A stretch of DNA of 54,715 nt from CAYWKS01 sp964458935 (GCA_964458935.1 CAYWKS010000017.1:1-54715), one strand, 5' to 3'; counted from the stretch's first letter, positions 1-10,323 are shown. A program made the numbers and translations. The notes: a model not told the origin generated them from the letters alone.

Positions 1-7
1 GCGCCGA

Positions 8-1372
<1,365 letters not shown>

Positions 1373-1429
1373 CCCCACGCCGGACAAATCGCGCCCTGAA
1401 CACAGCGGCCGCGCCGAGAGGTTAAGGCG

Positions 1430-1830
1430 ATGACGGCTCAACGGGCCCTGGTGCTGGGCGCCGCCTGGTTGACGCGGCTGTCGGCCCTGGCGCTCCGCCG
1501 GTTCTGGGGCAGCTTCTTCATGGCACACCTGGGCGAGTGGTTCCTGGCGGCGGACAGGCCCTGCCGCCACCGCAGGTCTGGGCCGGGCCATTGCTGCACC
1601 GGCTGATGCTCGTGGGTCTGGCGTTGACCGTGTGGCGGGCGATCCCGGGCTGCGTCCTGACACTCGTCGCCACGGCGGCGTTCTTCGCGTGGATCGACTA
1701 CGCCGGGCTGCCGACCATCGCACCGATCAATCTTGTTCCCGCCGCCGCGGCGGGCGGCATGACGACTCCCGGCCGTCCGGTCACAGCCACCCGTCCTGCA
1801 TGTGCGGCTCGACGACGGCCTCGTCGATGA
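1430..1830 (+). pseudogene. Possible frameshifted small membrane protein
   Basis: An ATG at 1430 opens a frame (MTAQRALVLGAAWLTRL...) that stops after about 58 codons. A second frame from about 1537 continues with hydrophobic stretches (LMLVGLALTVW; CVLTLVATAAFFAW) and runs to 1830, overlapping the 3' end of the convergent LuxR gene. Joined by one frameshift near 1540-1560, the two would give a small protein with two membrane segments. It occupies the place where atpG would be expected but does not resemble it. No homologue is recognised; this may be chance coding in GC-rich DNA. Confidence 0.22.
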
Positions 1831-2620
1831 AGCGTGCCATCAGTTCGGCGCGGCTCTGGACGTTGAACTGGCGGTACAACTCCGAGACGTGCGAGTGGAT
1901 CGTGTGCTCGCTTCGGTGCATGCGGCGGGCCATCTGCTTCTCGCTGAACCCCGCGAGGACCTGGCGGAGCACGTCGCGCTGCCGCGCGGTCAGGCCATGA
2001 ATGACCTGGCCGATGGCGTCGGCCATGAACGCCTTCTCGAGCAGGGGCTGCGCGAGGCGGAACAGGTCCCCCACCCGTTGGCGGGCGTCGGGGTCGAGGC
2101 CCTCGGGTCGATCGCCCGGCCAGACGGTCGTGTTCATGCATTGCAGCGGGTCGATGCGCCAGTAATGTGTGAAGCCGGTGAAGAACCCCAGCCGCCGCGA
2201 TCCCTGTCGCGATATCGCCAACTGTTCCCAGACATGCGTCGGGATGATCTGCCGATAATCGGCGATGACATCGTGATCCCGGGCTTCGGCAATGGCGCGG
2301 TGCACCGCGGGCACGCCCGGGTCCGCCCATTCGCGCATGTCCGTGGCAAACAGGCTGCCCAACGCCTGCGCGTCCCAATCATGCGTATCGGGCCTCGCCA
2401 GGTAACGGCCCCGGATACGCTGCATCTGAATCTCGCCCGATTCGGGCAGGTGCCACAGCGAGCACTGTGCAATGGCGTAAGGCACGTCATCGCACTCCAG
2501 GATCAGCGCTTCGAGCAGCAGGTCCACCCGGCGCCAGGTCGAGTCCTCCGCCAGCGCCCGGGCCACATGCGCTCGCACGGCCTGCGGCAACGATGACTCA
2601 AATTCCGGAATTTTTCCCAT
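1781..2620 (-). CDS. LuxR-family transcriptional regulator
   Basis: Cytoplasmic DNA-binding regulator of about 279 aa. The C-terminal 70 residues (from about 210) form a LuxR/GerE helix-turn-helix: LTARQRDVLRQVLAGFSEKQMARRM, then SEHTIHSHVSELYRQFNV as recognition region. The N-terminal 200 residues are probably a sensor domain but match no ligand-binding family I can name. No receiver-domain phospho-acceptor motif is evident. The start at MGKIPEF is chosen over a GTG at 2683 because the upstream codons look non-coding. A 9-bp inverted repeat lies immediately upstream. A second LuxR protein of the same layout is encoded at 45014-45832; the inducers are unknown. Confidence 0.8.
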   Translation of the reverse strand: MGKIPEFESSLPQAVRAHVARALAEDSTWRRVDLLLEALILECDDVPYAIAQCSLWHLPESGEIQMQRIRGRYLARPDTHDWDAQALGSLFATDMREWADPGVPAVHRAIAEARDHDVIADYRQIIPTHVWEQLAISRQGSRRLGFFTGFTHYWRIDPLQCMNTTVWPGDRPEGLDPDARQRVGDLFRLAQPLLEKAFMADAIGQVIHGLTARQRDVLRQVLAGFSEKQMARRMHRSEHTIHSHVSELYRQFNVQSRAELMARFIDEAVVEPHMQDGWL

Positions 2621-2693
2621 GGACCAATACTCGCGTTCGCGATGCTGCTCCCCATGCACGACCGCCCAAATGCATACTAACACATATTGGTCC
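2621..2693. repeat. Perfect 9-bp inverted repeat in the LuxR gene upstream region
   Basis: GGACCAATA at 2621-2629 abuts the ATG of the LuxR gene, and its exact reverse complement TATTGGTCC lies at 2685-2693. The 55-nt spacer contains TAGTAT on the minus strand as a possible -10 box. It could be a dyad bound by the regulator itself or a 5'-UTR stem that occludes the start codon. No binding data; function is inferred from position only. The following stretch (2694-2999) is relatively AT-rich and holds no convincing gene. Confidence 0.45.
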
Positions 2694-2999
2694 GATCAGA
2701 CCATGGCGCCACATTTAGAATGGGCCATCCTCCCACGCGATTACAGGTGTCTTCGACCGAGGTTGCAATGAAAAAGATGGCACGGCAGCGCCGAGCCATC
2801 CCTTTCCCGACCCCAATGTCGTTGCGTTCTGTATCGACCGACCACCGGGACGACATGAATCGGACACAAAACCCCATTTGCGGCAAAACTGCAACACGCA
2901 TAAAGGGGTTATACTCATTTCGTCGATAATGTGTCGTGTCGCGTCGCGGCTGCAACCACCGACCCCGACCCCATCAGCCGCGGCGTGATCTTGAATCAT

Positions 3000-3027
3000 G
3001 GCGGGTTCCGTGACCACGGGACCCGCC
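3000..3027 (-). terminator. Hairpin terminator downstream of the cyclophilin gene
   Basis: GGCGGGT (3000-3006) pairs with ACCCGCC (3021-3027), and the inner bases extend the stem to about 11 bp with one G-T pair and a 6-nt loop. It lies 40 nt beyond the stop codon of the minus-strand peptidyl-prolyl isomerase gene. There is no long U-tract, so termination strength is uncertain. Confidence 0.5.
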
Positions 3028-3067
3028 GTTCTCTACTAGATCAATAGCCAGAGTGGGACACGCTGGA

Positions 3068-3505
3068 TCAGTCGTCGATATTGACCTGCTGCATCTGGTC
3101 GCCCTGGCAGATGGCGTTGACGACCTGCTGGCTGGGGTCGTCGGCGACCCGGCCGAACACCGCGTGCTGCCCGTCAAGCCAGGGGGTGGCGACGTGGGTG
3201 ATGAAGAACTGCGAGCCGTTGGTGTTGGGCCCGGCGTTGGCCATCGACAGCGTGCCGGCGGCGTCGTGCTTGAGTTGCAGGGCCGACGCCTCGTCATCGA
3301 ACTTGTAGCCGGGGTCGCCGGTCCCGTCGCCGCGCGGACAGCCGGCCTGGATCATGAAGTCCTCGATGACCCGGTGGAAGGTCAGCCCGTCGTAAAACCC
3401 GTCGTTCGCGAGCTTGACGAAGTTCGCAACGGTCTGGGGCGCCTGCTCGTCGAACAGTTCGAGGTCGATCGTGCCGCGGTTGGTTTGGATGCTCGCCTTT
3501 TTCAT
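3068..3505 (-). CDS. Peptidyl-prolyl cis-trans isomerase, cyclophilin type
   Basis: Catalyses cis-trans isomerisation of Xaa-Pro bonds during protein folding. The 145-aa product is a compact single-domain cyclophilin without signal peptide, so probably cytosolic. Seen: NFVKLANDGFYDGLTFHRVI with the catalytic-region FHRV, FMIQAGCPRGDGTGDPGYKF, LSMANAGPNTNGSQFFIT and the HAVFGRV strand. The start at 3505 is preceded by GAGG with good spacing (CGAGGACCGGC-ATG), whereas upstream in-frame codons look non-coding. A hypothetical gene ends 56 nt upstream in the same orientation. Confidence 0.93.
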   Translation of the reverse strand: MKKASIQTNRGTIDLELFDEQAPQTVANFVKLANDGFYDGLTFHRVIEDFMIQAGCPRGDGTGDPGYKFDDEASALQLKHDAAGTLSMANAGPNTNGSQFFITHVATPWLDGQHAVFGRVADDPSQQVVNAICQGDQMQQVNIDD

Positions 3506-3561
3506 GCCGGTCCTCGGGTCGGGGTCGTGGGTCCGGTGAGCACTGTAACAGGTCGGCGCGA

Positions 3562-3912
3562 CTATGTCTGATCGCCGCATTCGACCGCCCTCACGGCCGA
3601 CCACGCATCGGTGATCAACTCGACGAGCATCGGGTGCAGCTCGGCCGGGCCGAACGCGGCGTGCAGATGGGCCGTGTGGCGTTCGATCAGTACGCGGGCG
3701 CGATCGACGCCGAGCGCGCGCTGGTCCGGCTCGAGCCGCTCCGCGTCGCGCAGTGCCATGGCGACGGCCTGCAGGCCGATGATGTCCGGCACGCTCTTCC
3801 TCCAGGCCCGGCCCTCGGCGTCATCGGGCAGGGCGACCGCCGACCGGGCGAACTCGACCCACCGGCCAAGCAGCGCCGTCCACGTCAGTTTCGATGCGTC
3901 GATCTCGGACAT
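3562..3912 (-). CDS. Hypothetical protein, 116 aa
   Basis: Soluble, mostly helical small protein (MSEIDASKLTWTALLGRWVEFARSA...) with no signal peptide or membrane segment and no family I recognise. It precedes the cyclophilin gene on the same strand with a 56-nt gap, so the two may be co-transcribed. No Shine-Dalgarno sequence is seen; a TACAAT box at 3922-3927 (minus strand) ends 9 nt before the ATG, matching the possible leaderless starts described elsewhere. Protein-like codon use supports it as a real gene. Confidence 0.65.
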   Translation of the reverse strand: MSEIDASKLTWTALLGRWVEFARSAVALPDDAEGRAWRKSVPDIIGLQAVAMALRDAERLEPDQRALGVDRARVLIERHTAHLHAAFGPAELHPMLVELITDAWSAVRAVECGDQT

Positions 3913-4044
3913 CGCCGTGGCATTGTAGAGCGACCGTGCGAACTCCGCGCGACCGCACCACCGGCCGGTCCGAACGTGGCGCGCGGGTGGTGAGCGTGCC
4001 GGCGGTATCGTATCATCGGGCGGAACCAGTCAAGGAGAGCGGCC

Positions 4045-5682
4045 ATGAGCTCCAGCTCGCGCGGCACGATCCTGCGGGGGATCGATCACGCTGAAACCTT
4101 CCGCTTCACCGCCATCTTCTCGAGCTTTCGCCTCGCCACACAGCCGGGCAAGCTCATCATGGCGTTGGCGCTGATCATCGCGATGCTGGTCGTCGGGCTG
4201 CTGGTGGACGGGCTGGTGGGCGCCGGCCGGGTCCTGCCCGGGGAGTTCAGGCAATTGACCGAGCGCCCGGACGCGGCGGCGTTCGCGGCATGGCGGCAAC
4301 AGCGTCGGGCCGGCCTCGCCGACGACCTCGCCGCCTTCCTCACGCTGCAGGTCGGCATCGACCGCGAGCAGGCCCGCCAGGTCGCCGGCGCCGACGACCG
4401 GTGGGAGCGGGCGAGCCGAACGCTGGACCGCGAGTTCATCGATCGCCGGGTCGAGGCGGCCCAGCGGCACGACCCCAACAGCGACGCCCTCGCCCAGGCG
4501 CTGGTCGATATCCGCCAGCGGGAAGCGGCGGCGCGGGCGGCGTACGACCGGCTGAAGCCACGCGGGGTCTTCGGCGAGGCCCTGCGACTCAAGGTCGATG
4601 CGTTCGGCAACCTCGTGAACGCCGCGGCACACGTGCTGATGCTCGACCAGCCCTTGAGGGCGATGGGCTTCGACCAGTTGAACCCCAAGGCGCCGTTGCG
4701 GGGCGAGTCGGTGATCGGCGCGATGCGGACGCTGGTGTACGAACTACCGCGATGGCTGTGGGTGGCCCACCCGTGGTTCCTGGCGCTGTGGCTGATCGTG
4801 TTCGTGGCGCTGTGGTCGTTGCTGGGCGGGGCGATCAGCCGCCAGGCGGTGGTGGAAGCGGCCACGGGCGACCGCGTCTCGATGGGCCGCGCCGTCCAGT
4901 TCGCCACGCGGCGGTGGGCCAGCTTCGCCGCGGCGCCGCTGCTGCCGCTCGTGCTGGTCGCTGCCCTCGGGCTGATCCTCGCGGCCGGGGGCCTGCTGTT
5001 CAACCTGCCGGTCGGCGACGTCGTCGCGGCGGTGCTGGCGGTGGTGGCGATCCCGGTCGGCCTGCTGATGGCGTTCATGCTCATCGGCTGGGTCGGGGGC
5101 GTGCACCTGATGTTCCCCGCGCTCGCCGCCGAGGGCACCGACGCTTTCGACGCGCTCAGCCGCAGCTACAGCTACGTGCTGGCCCGGCCGTGGCGGTTCA
5201 TCTTCTACACGCTCCTGGCGCTGGCGTACGGCGTGATCACGTACCTGTTCGTGGGGCTGTTCATCTTCCTCGGGCTCTACCTGGTCCAGGGCGCCGCGGC
5301 GACCTGGGCGGATCCGGTCCACGACATCTTCCCCGAGCCGCGGCTCGGCGCCCTCGGCGAGAGCATGGACGCGGCGGGGCTGAGCACGACGGGCAAGATC
5401 GCCGCCGCCATCGTGCATGTCTGGGTCATGCTGACCGTGGGCCTGGTCGCGGCGTACGCGGTGAGCTACTACTTCTCGGTCTACAGCAACATCTATCTGA
5501 TCCTGCGGCGGTACTGCGACGGGACGGACATGAGCGAGCTGTACCTGGACGTGGCGGCGGTCGAGCCGGCCGCGGGCGTGGACAAGCTCGAGCCGATCGC
5601 CACCCCCAAGTCGCCGCCGACCACGAGCACGCCGCCGGCCGAGCCCGGTTCCGACCTCGACCGCCAGGCCGACGACCAATGA
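4045..5682 (+). CDS. Polytopic membrane protein of unknown function, 545 aa
   Basis: An integral inner-membrane protein. One membrane helix lies near residues 38-58 (LIMALALIIAMLVVGLLVDG). A hydrophilic, Arg/Ala-rich region of about 170 residues follows, then at least five further helices in the second half (WFLALWLIVFVALWSLLGG; LLPLVLVAALGLILAAGGLLF; VLAVVAIPVGLLMAFMLIG; FYTLLALAYGVITYLFVGLFIFLGLYLV; AIVHVWVMLTVGLVAAYAV). The tail is hydrophilic and Pro/Thr-rich. The start has a strong AAGGAG at 4032-4037. The spacing of loops and helices suggests a planctomycete-type conserved membrane protein, but I do not recognise a family or substrate. ilvH follows 62 nt downstream. Confidence 0.8.
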   Translation: MSSSSRGTILRGIDHAETFRFTAIFSSFRLATQPGKLIMALALIIAMLVVGLLVDGLVGAGRVLPGEFRQLTERPDAAAFAAWRQQRRAGLADDLAAFLTLQVGIDREQARQVAGADDRWERASRTLDREFIDRRVEAAQRHDPNSDALAQALVDIRQREAAARAAYDRLKPRGVFGEALRLKVDAFGNLVNAAAHVLMLDQPLRAMGFDQLNPKAPLRGESVIGAMRTLVYELPRWLWVAHPWFLALWLIVFVALWSLLGGAISRQAVVEAATGDRVSMGRAVQFATRRWASFAAAPLLPLVLVAALGLILAAGGLLFNLPVGDVVAAVLAVVAIPVGLLMAFMLIGWVGGVHLMFPALAAEGTDAFDALSRSYSYVLARPWRFIFYTLLALAYGVITYLFVGLFIFLGLYLVQGAAATWADPVHDIFPEPRLGALGESMDAAGLSTTGKIAAAIVHVWVMLTVGLVAAYAVSYYFSVYSNIYLILRRYCDGTDMSELYLDVAAVEPAAGVDKLEPIATPKSPPTTSTPPAEPGSDLDRQADDQ

Positions 5683-5744
5683 CCGCCGCGTCAGTCGTTA
5701 CAATGCGGCCTGCCGCGTATGCCCCCGATCCTAAGGAATCCGTC

Positions 5745-6332
5745 ATGACCGAGACACGCCACGTGATCGCCGCGCTGGTTCAAAACGAGCCGGGCGTCCT
5801 CAGCCGCGTCGCCGGCATGTTCGCCGCACGCGGGTTCAACATCGATTCGCTGGTCGTCGGGCGAACCGAGAACCCCGAGATCAGCCGCATGACGATCGTC
5901 GTCGTCGGCGACGACAGCGTCCTCGACCAGGTCCGCAAGCAGTTGGCCAAGGTCGTCGAGGTCGTCAAGATCGTCGACTTCAAGGGGGTCGCGTTCGTGG
6001 AGCGGGACCTGATGCTCATGCGGGTCGCCGTGACCGGCCAGTCGCGCCATGAGATCGTCCAGCTCGCCGGGCTGTTCAACGCCAAGGTCGTCGACGTCGG
6101 CCACTCGGAGCTGACCATCGAGCTCAGCGGCGAGGAAGACCACCTCGAATCGTTCGTGGACCTGGTCACGCCATACGGCATCGTCGAGCTGGCACGCACG
6201 GGTGTGATCGCCATGCCGTGCAGCGAGAAGGCCCCCGGCAAGACGCCCACCCCGCGCTCCCGCCTCGCCGCCCGCAACGCCGACTCGCCGGCCGGCCCCG
6301 GTGTCGACGCCGGCGATCTGCCGCCGGGTTGA
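5745..6332 (+). CDS. ilvH: Acetolactate synthase small (regulatory) subunit
   Basis: Regulatory subunit that binds the catalytic IlvB/IlvI subunit and gives feedback control by branched-chain amino acids, in the first common step of Val/Leu/Ile synthesis. The N-terminal ACT domain is clear: RHVIAALVQNEPGVLSRVAGMFAARGFNIDSLVVG, then ISRMTIVV. It is followed by VVKIVDF, RDLMLMRVA and a typical C-terminal domain ending in YGIVELARTGVIAMP, with an extra Pro/Arg-rich tail of about 35 residues. The start at 5745 has TAAGGA at 5732-5737. No large subunit lies in the window; cimA (11.2 kb) and leuA (49.4 kb) belong to the same pathway. A TACAAT at 5699-5704 could be its -10 box. Confidence 0.93.
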   Translation: MTETRHVIAALVQNEPGVLSRVAGMFAARGFNIDSLVVGRTENPEISRMTIVVVGDDSVLDQVRKQLAKVVEVVKIVDFKGVAFVERDLMLMRVAVTGQSRHEIVQLAGLFNAKVVDVGHSELTIELSGEEDHLESFVDLVTPYGIVELARTGVIAMPCSEKAPGKTPTPRSRLAARNADSPAGPGVDAGDLPPG

Positions 6333-6340
6333 GCCGGCCG

Positions 6341-6739
6341 CGGCAAGCCATCAGCCACAAGCCATAAGGCGTGTTGTGAACCTCCCGACCCTGCGCAGCT
6401 TTGATGTCCCCGTCGCACCGCAAGAGGCCGCCGACCTCGCGGTCTCGCTCGACCGCGCCGCGTCGGCGCTGCCCGCTGGCGGGCGCCGCGGCCCGGCCCA
6501 CCCGATGCGGCGCGCCGCACCGTCGCACGCCGATGCCTCGCGTGCTCGGCCCGGGGCACGCGGATCGGCTCGTGAGTTACACTCTCAGCGGTGCATGACC
6601 GCTGGCCCGAACGACATACCGTCGGACCAGGCGTGCCGGGCCCTGTGTTCCGAAAGCGAGCGCTCGCTCAACGGCTTCATCCCCAGCATTGAAAGGACCG
6701 CCGAATAGCCACGTGGCTTGCGGCTGATAGCTTATGCCT
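6341..6739. repeat. Inverted pair of GGCTTGTGGCTGAT-type repeats flanking a 340-bp gap
   Basis: The reverse complement of 6346-6370 contains TGGCTTGTGGCTGATGGCTT, and 6713-6733 reads TGGCTTGCGGCTGATAGCTT; about 18 of 20 positions match. The right copy runs directly into the ATG of the glycosyltransferase gene at 6734. Octamer-like SHQPxAI-type repeats of this sort are common intergenic short repeats in bacteria. The DNA between (6371-6710) is very GC-rich and I see no convincing gene in it. Confidence 0.5.
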
Positions 6740-8503
6740 ACCCCCTACACACTCGCACACGTGACCCATGAGGCGGTCGAGAAGCTCGGCGGGATCGGGA
6801 CGGTGCTCGAAGGGCTCATGACCAGCCCCGTCTACCAGCAGCACGTTAAGCGGTCGATCCTCGTGGGGCCCTGCCAGACTCACGTCGCGGTCGATCCGCA
6901 CAAGCGGCTGGGCGAAGAGGGCACCGTCCTGTACTCGAGCGTCGACGAGATCGATCAGATGGGCCTGGGCCCGAAGCTGCGGCCGATCGAATGGGCCTTC
7001 AACACCCCCATCGTCTACGGCCGGCGCACGTTCGACATCCCCGGCGCCGATCGGCACGGCGTGGCCGACGTGCTCATGATCGACGTGTTCAAGATCTCCA
7101 CCGACCGGCTCGGGCGGTTCAAGTTCATGCTGAACGAGATGTTCGGCATCGACTCGATGCGGTACGACGAGCGTTGGGACTACGAGGAGTACGTCCGCCT
7201 CGCCGAGCCGGCGTTCTACGCGCTGGCGGCGCTGCTCAACGAGGACGAGCTGCCTTGCGTGCTGCTCAGCCACGAGTTCATGGGGCTGCCCGCGGCGCTG
7301 AAGTGCATCATGGACGGTGAGACGACGTTCCGCACGATCTTCCACGCGCACGAGTGCTCGACCGCCCGGTACCTCGTCGAGCACCACGACGGCCACGACA
7401 CGATGTTCTACAACGTGCTCGAACAAGCCCGCCAGCGCGGGCTGTATGTGGAGGACGTGTTCGGCGACCAGTCGACGCACTTCCGACATGCCCTGATCAG
7501 CAAGTCGCACTGCTGCGACGCGGTCATGGCGGTCGGCGACTACACCGCCGCGGAGATGCACTTCCTCGGCCGCCACTTCGATCACCACGACATCGAGCTG
7601 GTGTACAACGGCGTGCCGTCGCCGGCGGTGAAGATCACCCAGCGCAACAAGGCGCGGGGCATGCTCACCGAGTACGCCGAGCAGTTGATCGGGTACACGC
7701 CGGACGTGCTGATGACGCACGTCACGAGGCCGGTGGTCAGCAAGGGCCTGTGGCGCGACGTCAAGGTGTGCGACGAGTTGGACCGGCGTTTTGCCGCCGA
7801 GGGCCGCAAGGGCGTGCTGTTCATCCTCACCTCCGGCGGCGGGACGCGCCGGCCTCAGGACATCCGCTCCATGGAGAGCGAGTACGGCTGGCCCCGCGAC
7901 CACCGCGAAGGCTACCCCGACCTGGTCGGCCCGGAGGTCGGGCTGTGGGACATGATCCGGCCGTTCAACGCCGAGCACGAGAACATCCAGATCGTGCTGG
8001 TCAACCAGTTCGGCTGGTCGCGGCAGCGGATCGGCAACCGCCTGCCCAAGGAGATGCACATCGGGCACCTGCGCTGGGCGGCGGACGTGGAGTTCGGCAT
8101 GGCGACCTACGAGCCGTTCGGCATCGCCCCGCTCGAACCGCTGGCCAGCGGCGCGGTCTGCGTCATCTCCAACGTCTGCGGCTGCGAGGGGTTCGTCGAG
8201 TACGCGACCGAAGGTGCACCGATCGACAACGTGCTCGTGGCCGACTTCACCCAGCTCGACCAGGCCCGGACGATCGACGAATTGCTGAACATGTCCCGGA
8301 CCGAACGCGACCGCCTCGAGAACGTCGAATGCGCCCGCATCGCCGACGAGCTGATGCGGCGCATCCCCGTCAGCAACGACGACCGCAAGGCGCTGCTCCA
8401 GTCCGGCCAGAAGCTCGTCAAGAAGATGGGCTGGGACCAGGTCGTCCGCGACAAGCTCGTGCCCGTGCTCGATCGCATCACGGAAAACGGCAACGGCCGG
8501 TAA
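6734..8503 (+). CDS. Glycogen/starch synthase-like glycosyltransferase
   Basis: 589-aa GT-B-fold glycosyltransferase, likely using a nucleotide sugar to build glycogen or another glucan in the cytosol. The N-terminus YTLAHVTHEAVEKLGGIGTVLEGL corresponds to the acceptor-side start with the K(V/L)GG loop of glycogen synthases. The C-terminal half has the donor-binding E-x7-E motif EPFGIAPLEPLASGAVCVISNVCGCEGF. The long insert around residues 90-250 and the His-rich stretches (HAHECSTARYLVEHHDGHD) resemble the eukaryotic-like GT3 type more than bacterial GlgA, so the exact family is open. The assigned ATG lies at the edge of an inverted repeat with no Shine-Dalgarno sequence. Confidence 0.75.
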   Translation: MPTPYTLAHVTHEAVEKLGGIGTVLEGLMTSPVYQQHVKRSILVGPCQTHVAVDPHKRLGEEGTVLYSSVDEIDQMGLGPKLRPIEWAFNTPIVYGRRTFDIPGADRHGVADVLMIDVFKISTDRLGRFKFMLNEMFGIDSMRYDERWDYEEYVRLAEPAFYALAALLNEDELPCVLLSHEFMGLPAALKCIMDGETTFRTIFHAHECSTARYLVEHHDGHDTMFYNVLEQARQRGLYVEDVFGDQSTHFRHALISKSHCCDAVMAVGDYTAAEMHFLGRHFDHHDIELVYNGVPSPAVKITQRNKARGMLTEYAEQLIGYTPDVLMTHVTRPVVSKGLWRDVKVCDELDRRFAAEGRKGVLFILTSGGGTRRPQDIRSMESEYGWPRDHREGYPDLVGPEVGLWDMIRPFNAEHENIQIVLVNQFGWSRQRIGNRLPKEMHIGHLRWAADVEFGMATYEPFGIAPLEPLASGAVCVISNVCGCEGFVEYATEGAPIDNVLVADFTQLDQARTIDELLNMSRTERDRLENVECARIADELMRRIPVSNDDRKALLQSGQKLVKKMGWDQVVRDKLVPVLDRITENGNGR

Positions 8504-8574
8504 GGCCCCGGCCGCGGTCACCCGGCCGCCGGTGGGGCCTCAGGCCGACCGGCGCGGCGGGGTATACTGGGGTC

Positions 8575-8844
8575 ATGGTCGCGGCGTGCTACCTGCTGAT
8601 CGTGGCGGTGATGGGCGGGGTGACGTTCGTCGCCTACTGGCGAGACAAGCGTCGGGCGATCGCCGGGCGGTGGCGCGTGCGGGAGGCCACGCTTCACCTG
8701 CTGGAGTTGGGCGGGGGTTGGCTCGGCGGCGTGGTCGCCCGGCCGGCCCTGCGGCACAAGACGCGGCAGCCCGGCTTCGGCGCGATCTCCTGGTCGATCG
8801 TCGCGGTGCACGCCGCCGCGATCGTCTGGTGGCTGACCCGCTGA
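8575..8844 (+). CDS. DUF1294 family small membrane protein
   Basis: 89-aa membrane protein with an N-terminal helix (CYLLIVAVMGGVTFVAYW) and a C-terminal helix (GAISWSIVAVHAAAIVWW). Between them is the DUF1294 signature: DKRRAIAGRWRVREATLHLLELGGGWLGGVVARPALRHKTRQPGF. The biochemical role of the family is unknown. No Shine-Dalgarno sequence is present; TATACT at 8563-8568 ends 6 nt before the ATG, so the mRNA may be leaderless. The stop is 4 nt from the convergent citrate synthase gene. Confidence 0.85.
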   Translation: MVAACYLLIVAVMGGVTFVAYWRDKRRAIAGRWRVREATLHLLELGGGWLGGVVARPALRHKTRQPGFGAISWSIVAVHAAAIVWWLTR

Positions 8845-8848
8845 CCGC

Positions 8849-10171
8849 TCAGCCCCGCTGGTCGATCGGCGTGTACTTCCGCTCTGTCGCGCCGGTGTAA
8901 ATCTGGCGGGGGCGACAGATGCGGCCGCCGGCCTTGAACGCCTCGTACCAGTGCGCGATCCAGCCGGGCATGCGCCCCATCGCGAACATGACCGTGAACA
9001 TGTTCAGCGGGATCCCCAGGGCGCTGAGGATGATCCCCGAGTAGAAGTCGACGTTGGGGTAGAGGTTCCGCTCGAGGAAATACGCGTCGCTGACCGCGAC
9101 CTCCTCCAACTCCCGCGCGATGTCGAGCAGCGGGTCGTTGATGCCCAGCTTCTCCAGCACCTCGTCGGCGGCGGTCTTGAGGATCTTCGCCCGTGGGTCG
9201 AAGCTCTTGTAGACGCGGTGGCCGAAGCCCATCAGCCGCTGCTTGCCGTCCTTGCACTGGGCGACGTACTCGGCGACGTTCATGTCGCTCTCGTGGATCT
9301 GGTGCAGCATCTGCACGACCGCGACGTTCGCCCCGCCGTGCAGCGGGCCCCACAACGCGCACACCCCCGCCGACACCGACGCCGAGAGGTTGGCGCGGCT
9401 CGAGCCGACCATGCGGACCGTCGACGTCGAGCAGTTCTGTTCGTGGTCGGCGTGCAGGATCAGGAACAGCCGCAGCGCGTTGACCGCCTCGGGCTCCGGC
9501 TCGTAATCGCCGTACGGCACGCTGAACATCATGTGCAGGAAGTTGTCGCAGTAAGACCGCCGGGGATCGGGGTAGATGAACGGCTGGCCGATCGATTTCT
9601 TGAAGCTGAACGCGGCGATGGTGCGGACCTTGCTGATCAGCTTCGCCGCCGCCGACTCGAAATGCTCCTCCGTCTCCATCTCCAGCATCTCGGGGTGGTA
9701 GCAACTGCTGGCGTTGATCATCGCCGAGAGGATGCCCATGGGATGGCCGTACGGCGGAAATCCCTCGAAGTGGTGGCGGAGGCCTTCGTGCAGCAGCTCG
9801 TGCTCGGTCAGCAGCTCCGAGAAATGGCGGAGTTGCTCGCGGTCGGGCAGCTCGCCCCAGATGAGCAGGTACGCGGTTTCGACAAAGGTGGCGTTGGCCG
9901 CCAGCTCCTCGATCGGGTAGCCGCGGTAGCGGAGCACGCCCTTCTCGCCGTTGATGAAGGTGATCGACGACTCGCACGAGCCGGTGTTCCCGAACCCCGG
10001 ATCGAGCGTGATGTACCCGGTCTGTCCGCGGAGCTGGGTGACGTCGATGCCGTGCTCGCCCTCGGAGCCGATGGAGATCGGGCATTCGGCCACCCCGTCG
10101 GGCATCGTGATGCGCGCGGCGAAATTCCGGGTCGAGCTTTCCGGTGAGGATACATCGATCGCGTCGCTCAT
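8849..10171 (-). CDS. gltA: Citrate synthase
   Basis: Condenses oxaloacetate and acetyl-CoA to citrate at the entry of the TCA cycle. The 440-aa protein is of the longer, Gram-negative-like type with an N-terminal strand domain (GYITLDPGFGNTGSCESSITFINGEKGVLRYRGYPIEELA). Catalytic regions are present: GPLHGGAN with its His, GFGHRVYKSFDPRAK with the second His and Arg, and VDFYSGI with the catalytic Asp. The start at 10171 is preceded by AGGAG on the minus strand (CAGGAGAAGCCC-ATG). No other TCA gene is adjacent. Confidence 0.96.
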   Translation of the reverse strand: MSDAIDVSSPESSTRNFAARITMPDGVAECPISIGSEGEHGIDVTQLRGQTGYITLDPGFGNTGSCESSITFINGEKGVLRYRGYPIEELAANATFVETAYLLIWGELPDREQLRHFSELLTEHELLHEGLRHHFEGFPPYGHPMGILSAMINASSCYHPEMLEMETEEHFESAAAKLISKVRTIAAFSFKKSIGQPFIYPDPRRSYCDNFLHMMFSVPYGDYEPEPEAVNALRLFLILHADHEQNCSTSTVRMVGSSRANLSASVSAGVCALWGPLHGGANVAVVQMLHQIHESDMNVAEYVAQCKDGKQRLMGFGHRVYKSFDPRAKILKTAADEVLEKLGINDPLLDIARELEEVAVSDAYFLERNLYPNVDFYSGIILSALGIPLNMFTVMFAMGRMPGWIAHWYEAFKAGGRICRPRQIYTGATERKYTPIDQRG

Positions 10172-10323
10172 GGGCTTCTCCTGTACCTGGGGCCGCACGG
10201 CGGAACCCGGCGGCCCGCCTCCGCATCGCTGGTCGATCCCGCCAGGCATCCGTGGCTCGATCGAGCCCGGTTATTGTAGCGAATCCCCGCGCGACGGGCG
10301 CGCCGCCCCCCGGCCACCGCCGC

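Noticed and set aside
6301..6708. Open frames between ilvH and the glycosyltransferase
   Set aside because: Low-complexity Arg/Pro/Ala translations without ribosome-binding sites; the frames start or end inside neighbouring genes or the inverted repeats.
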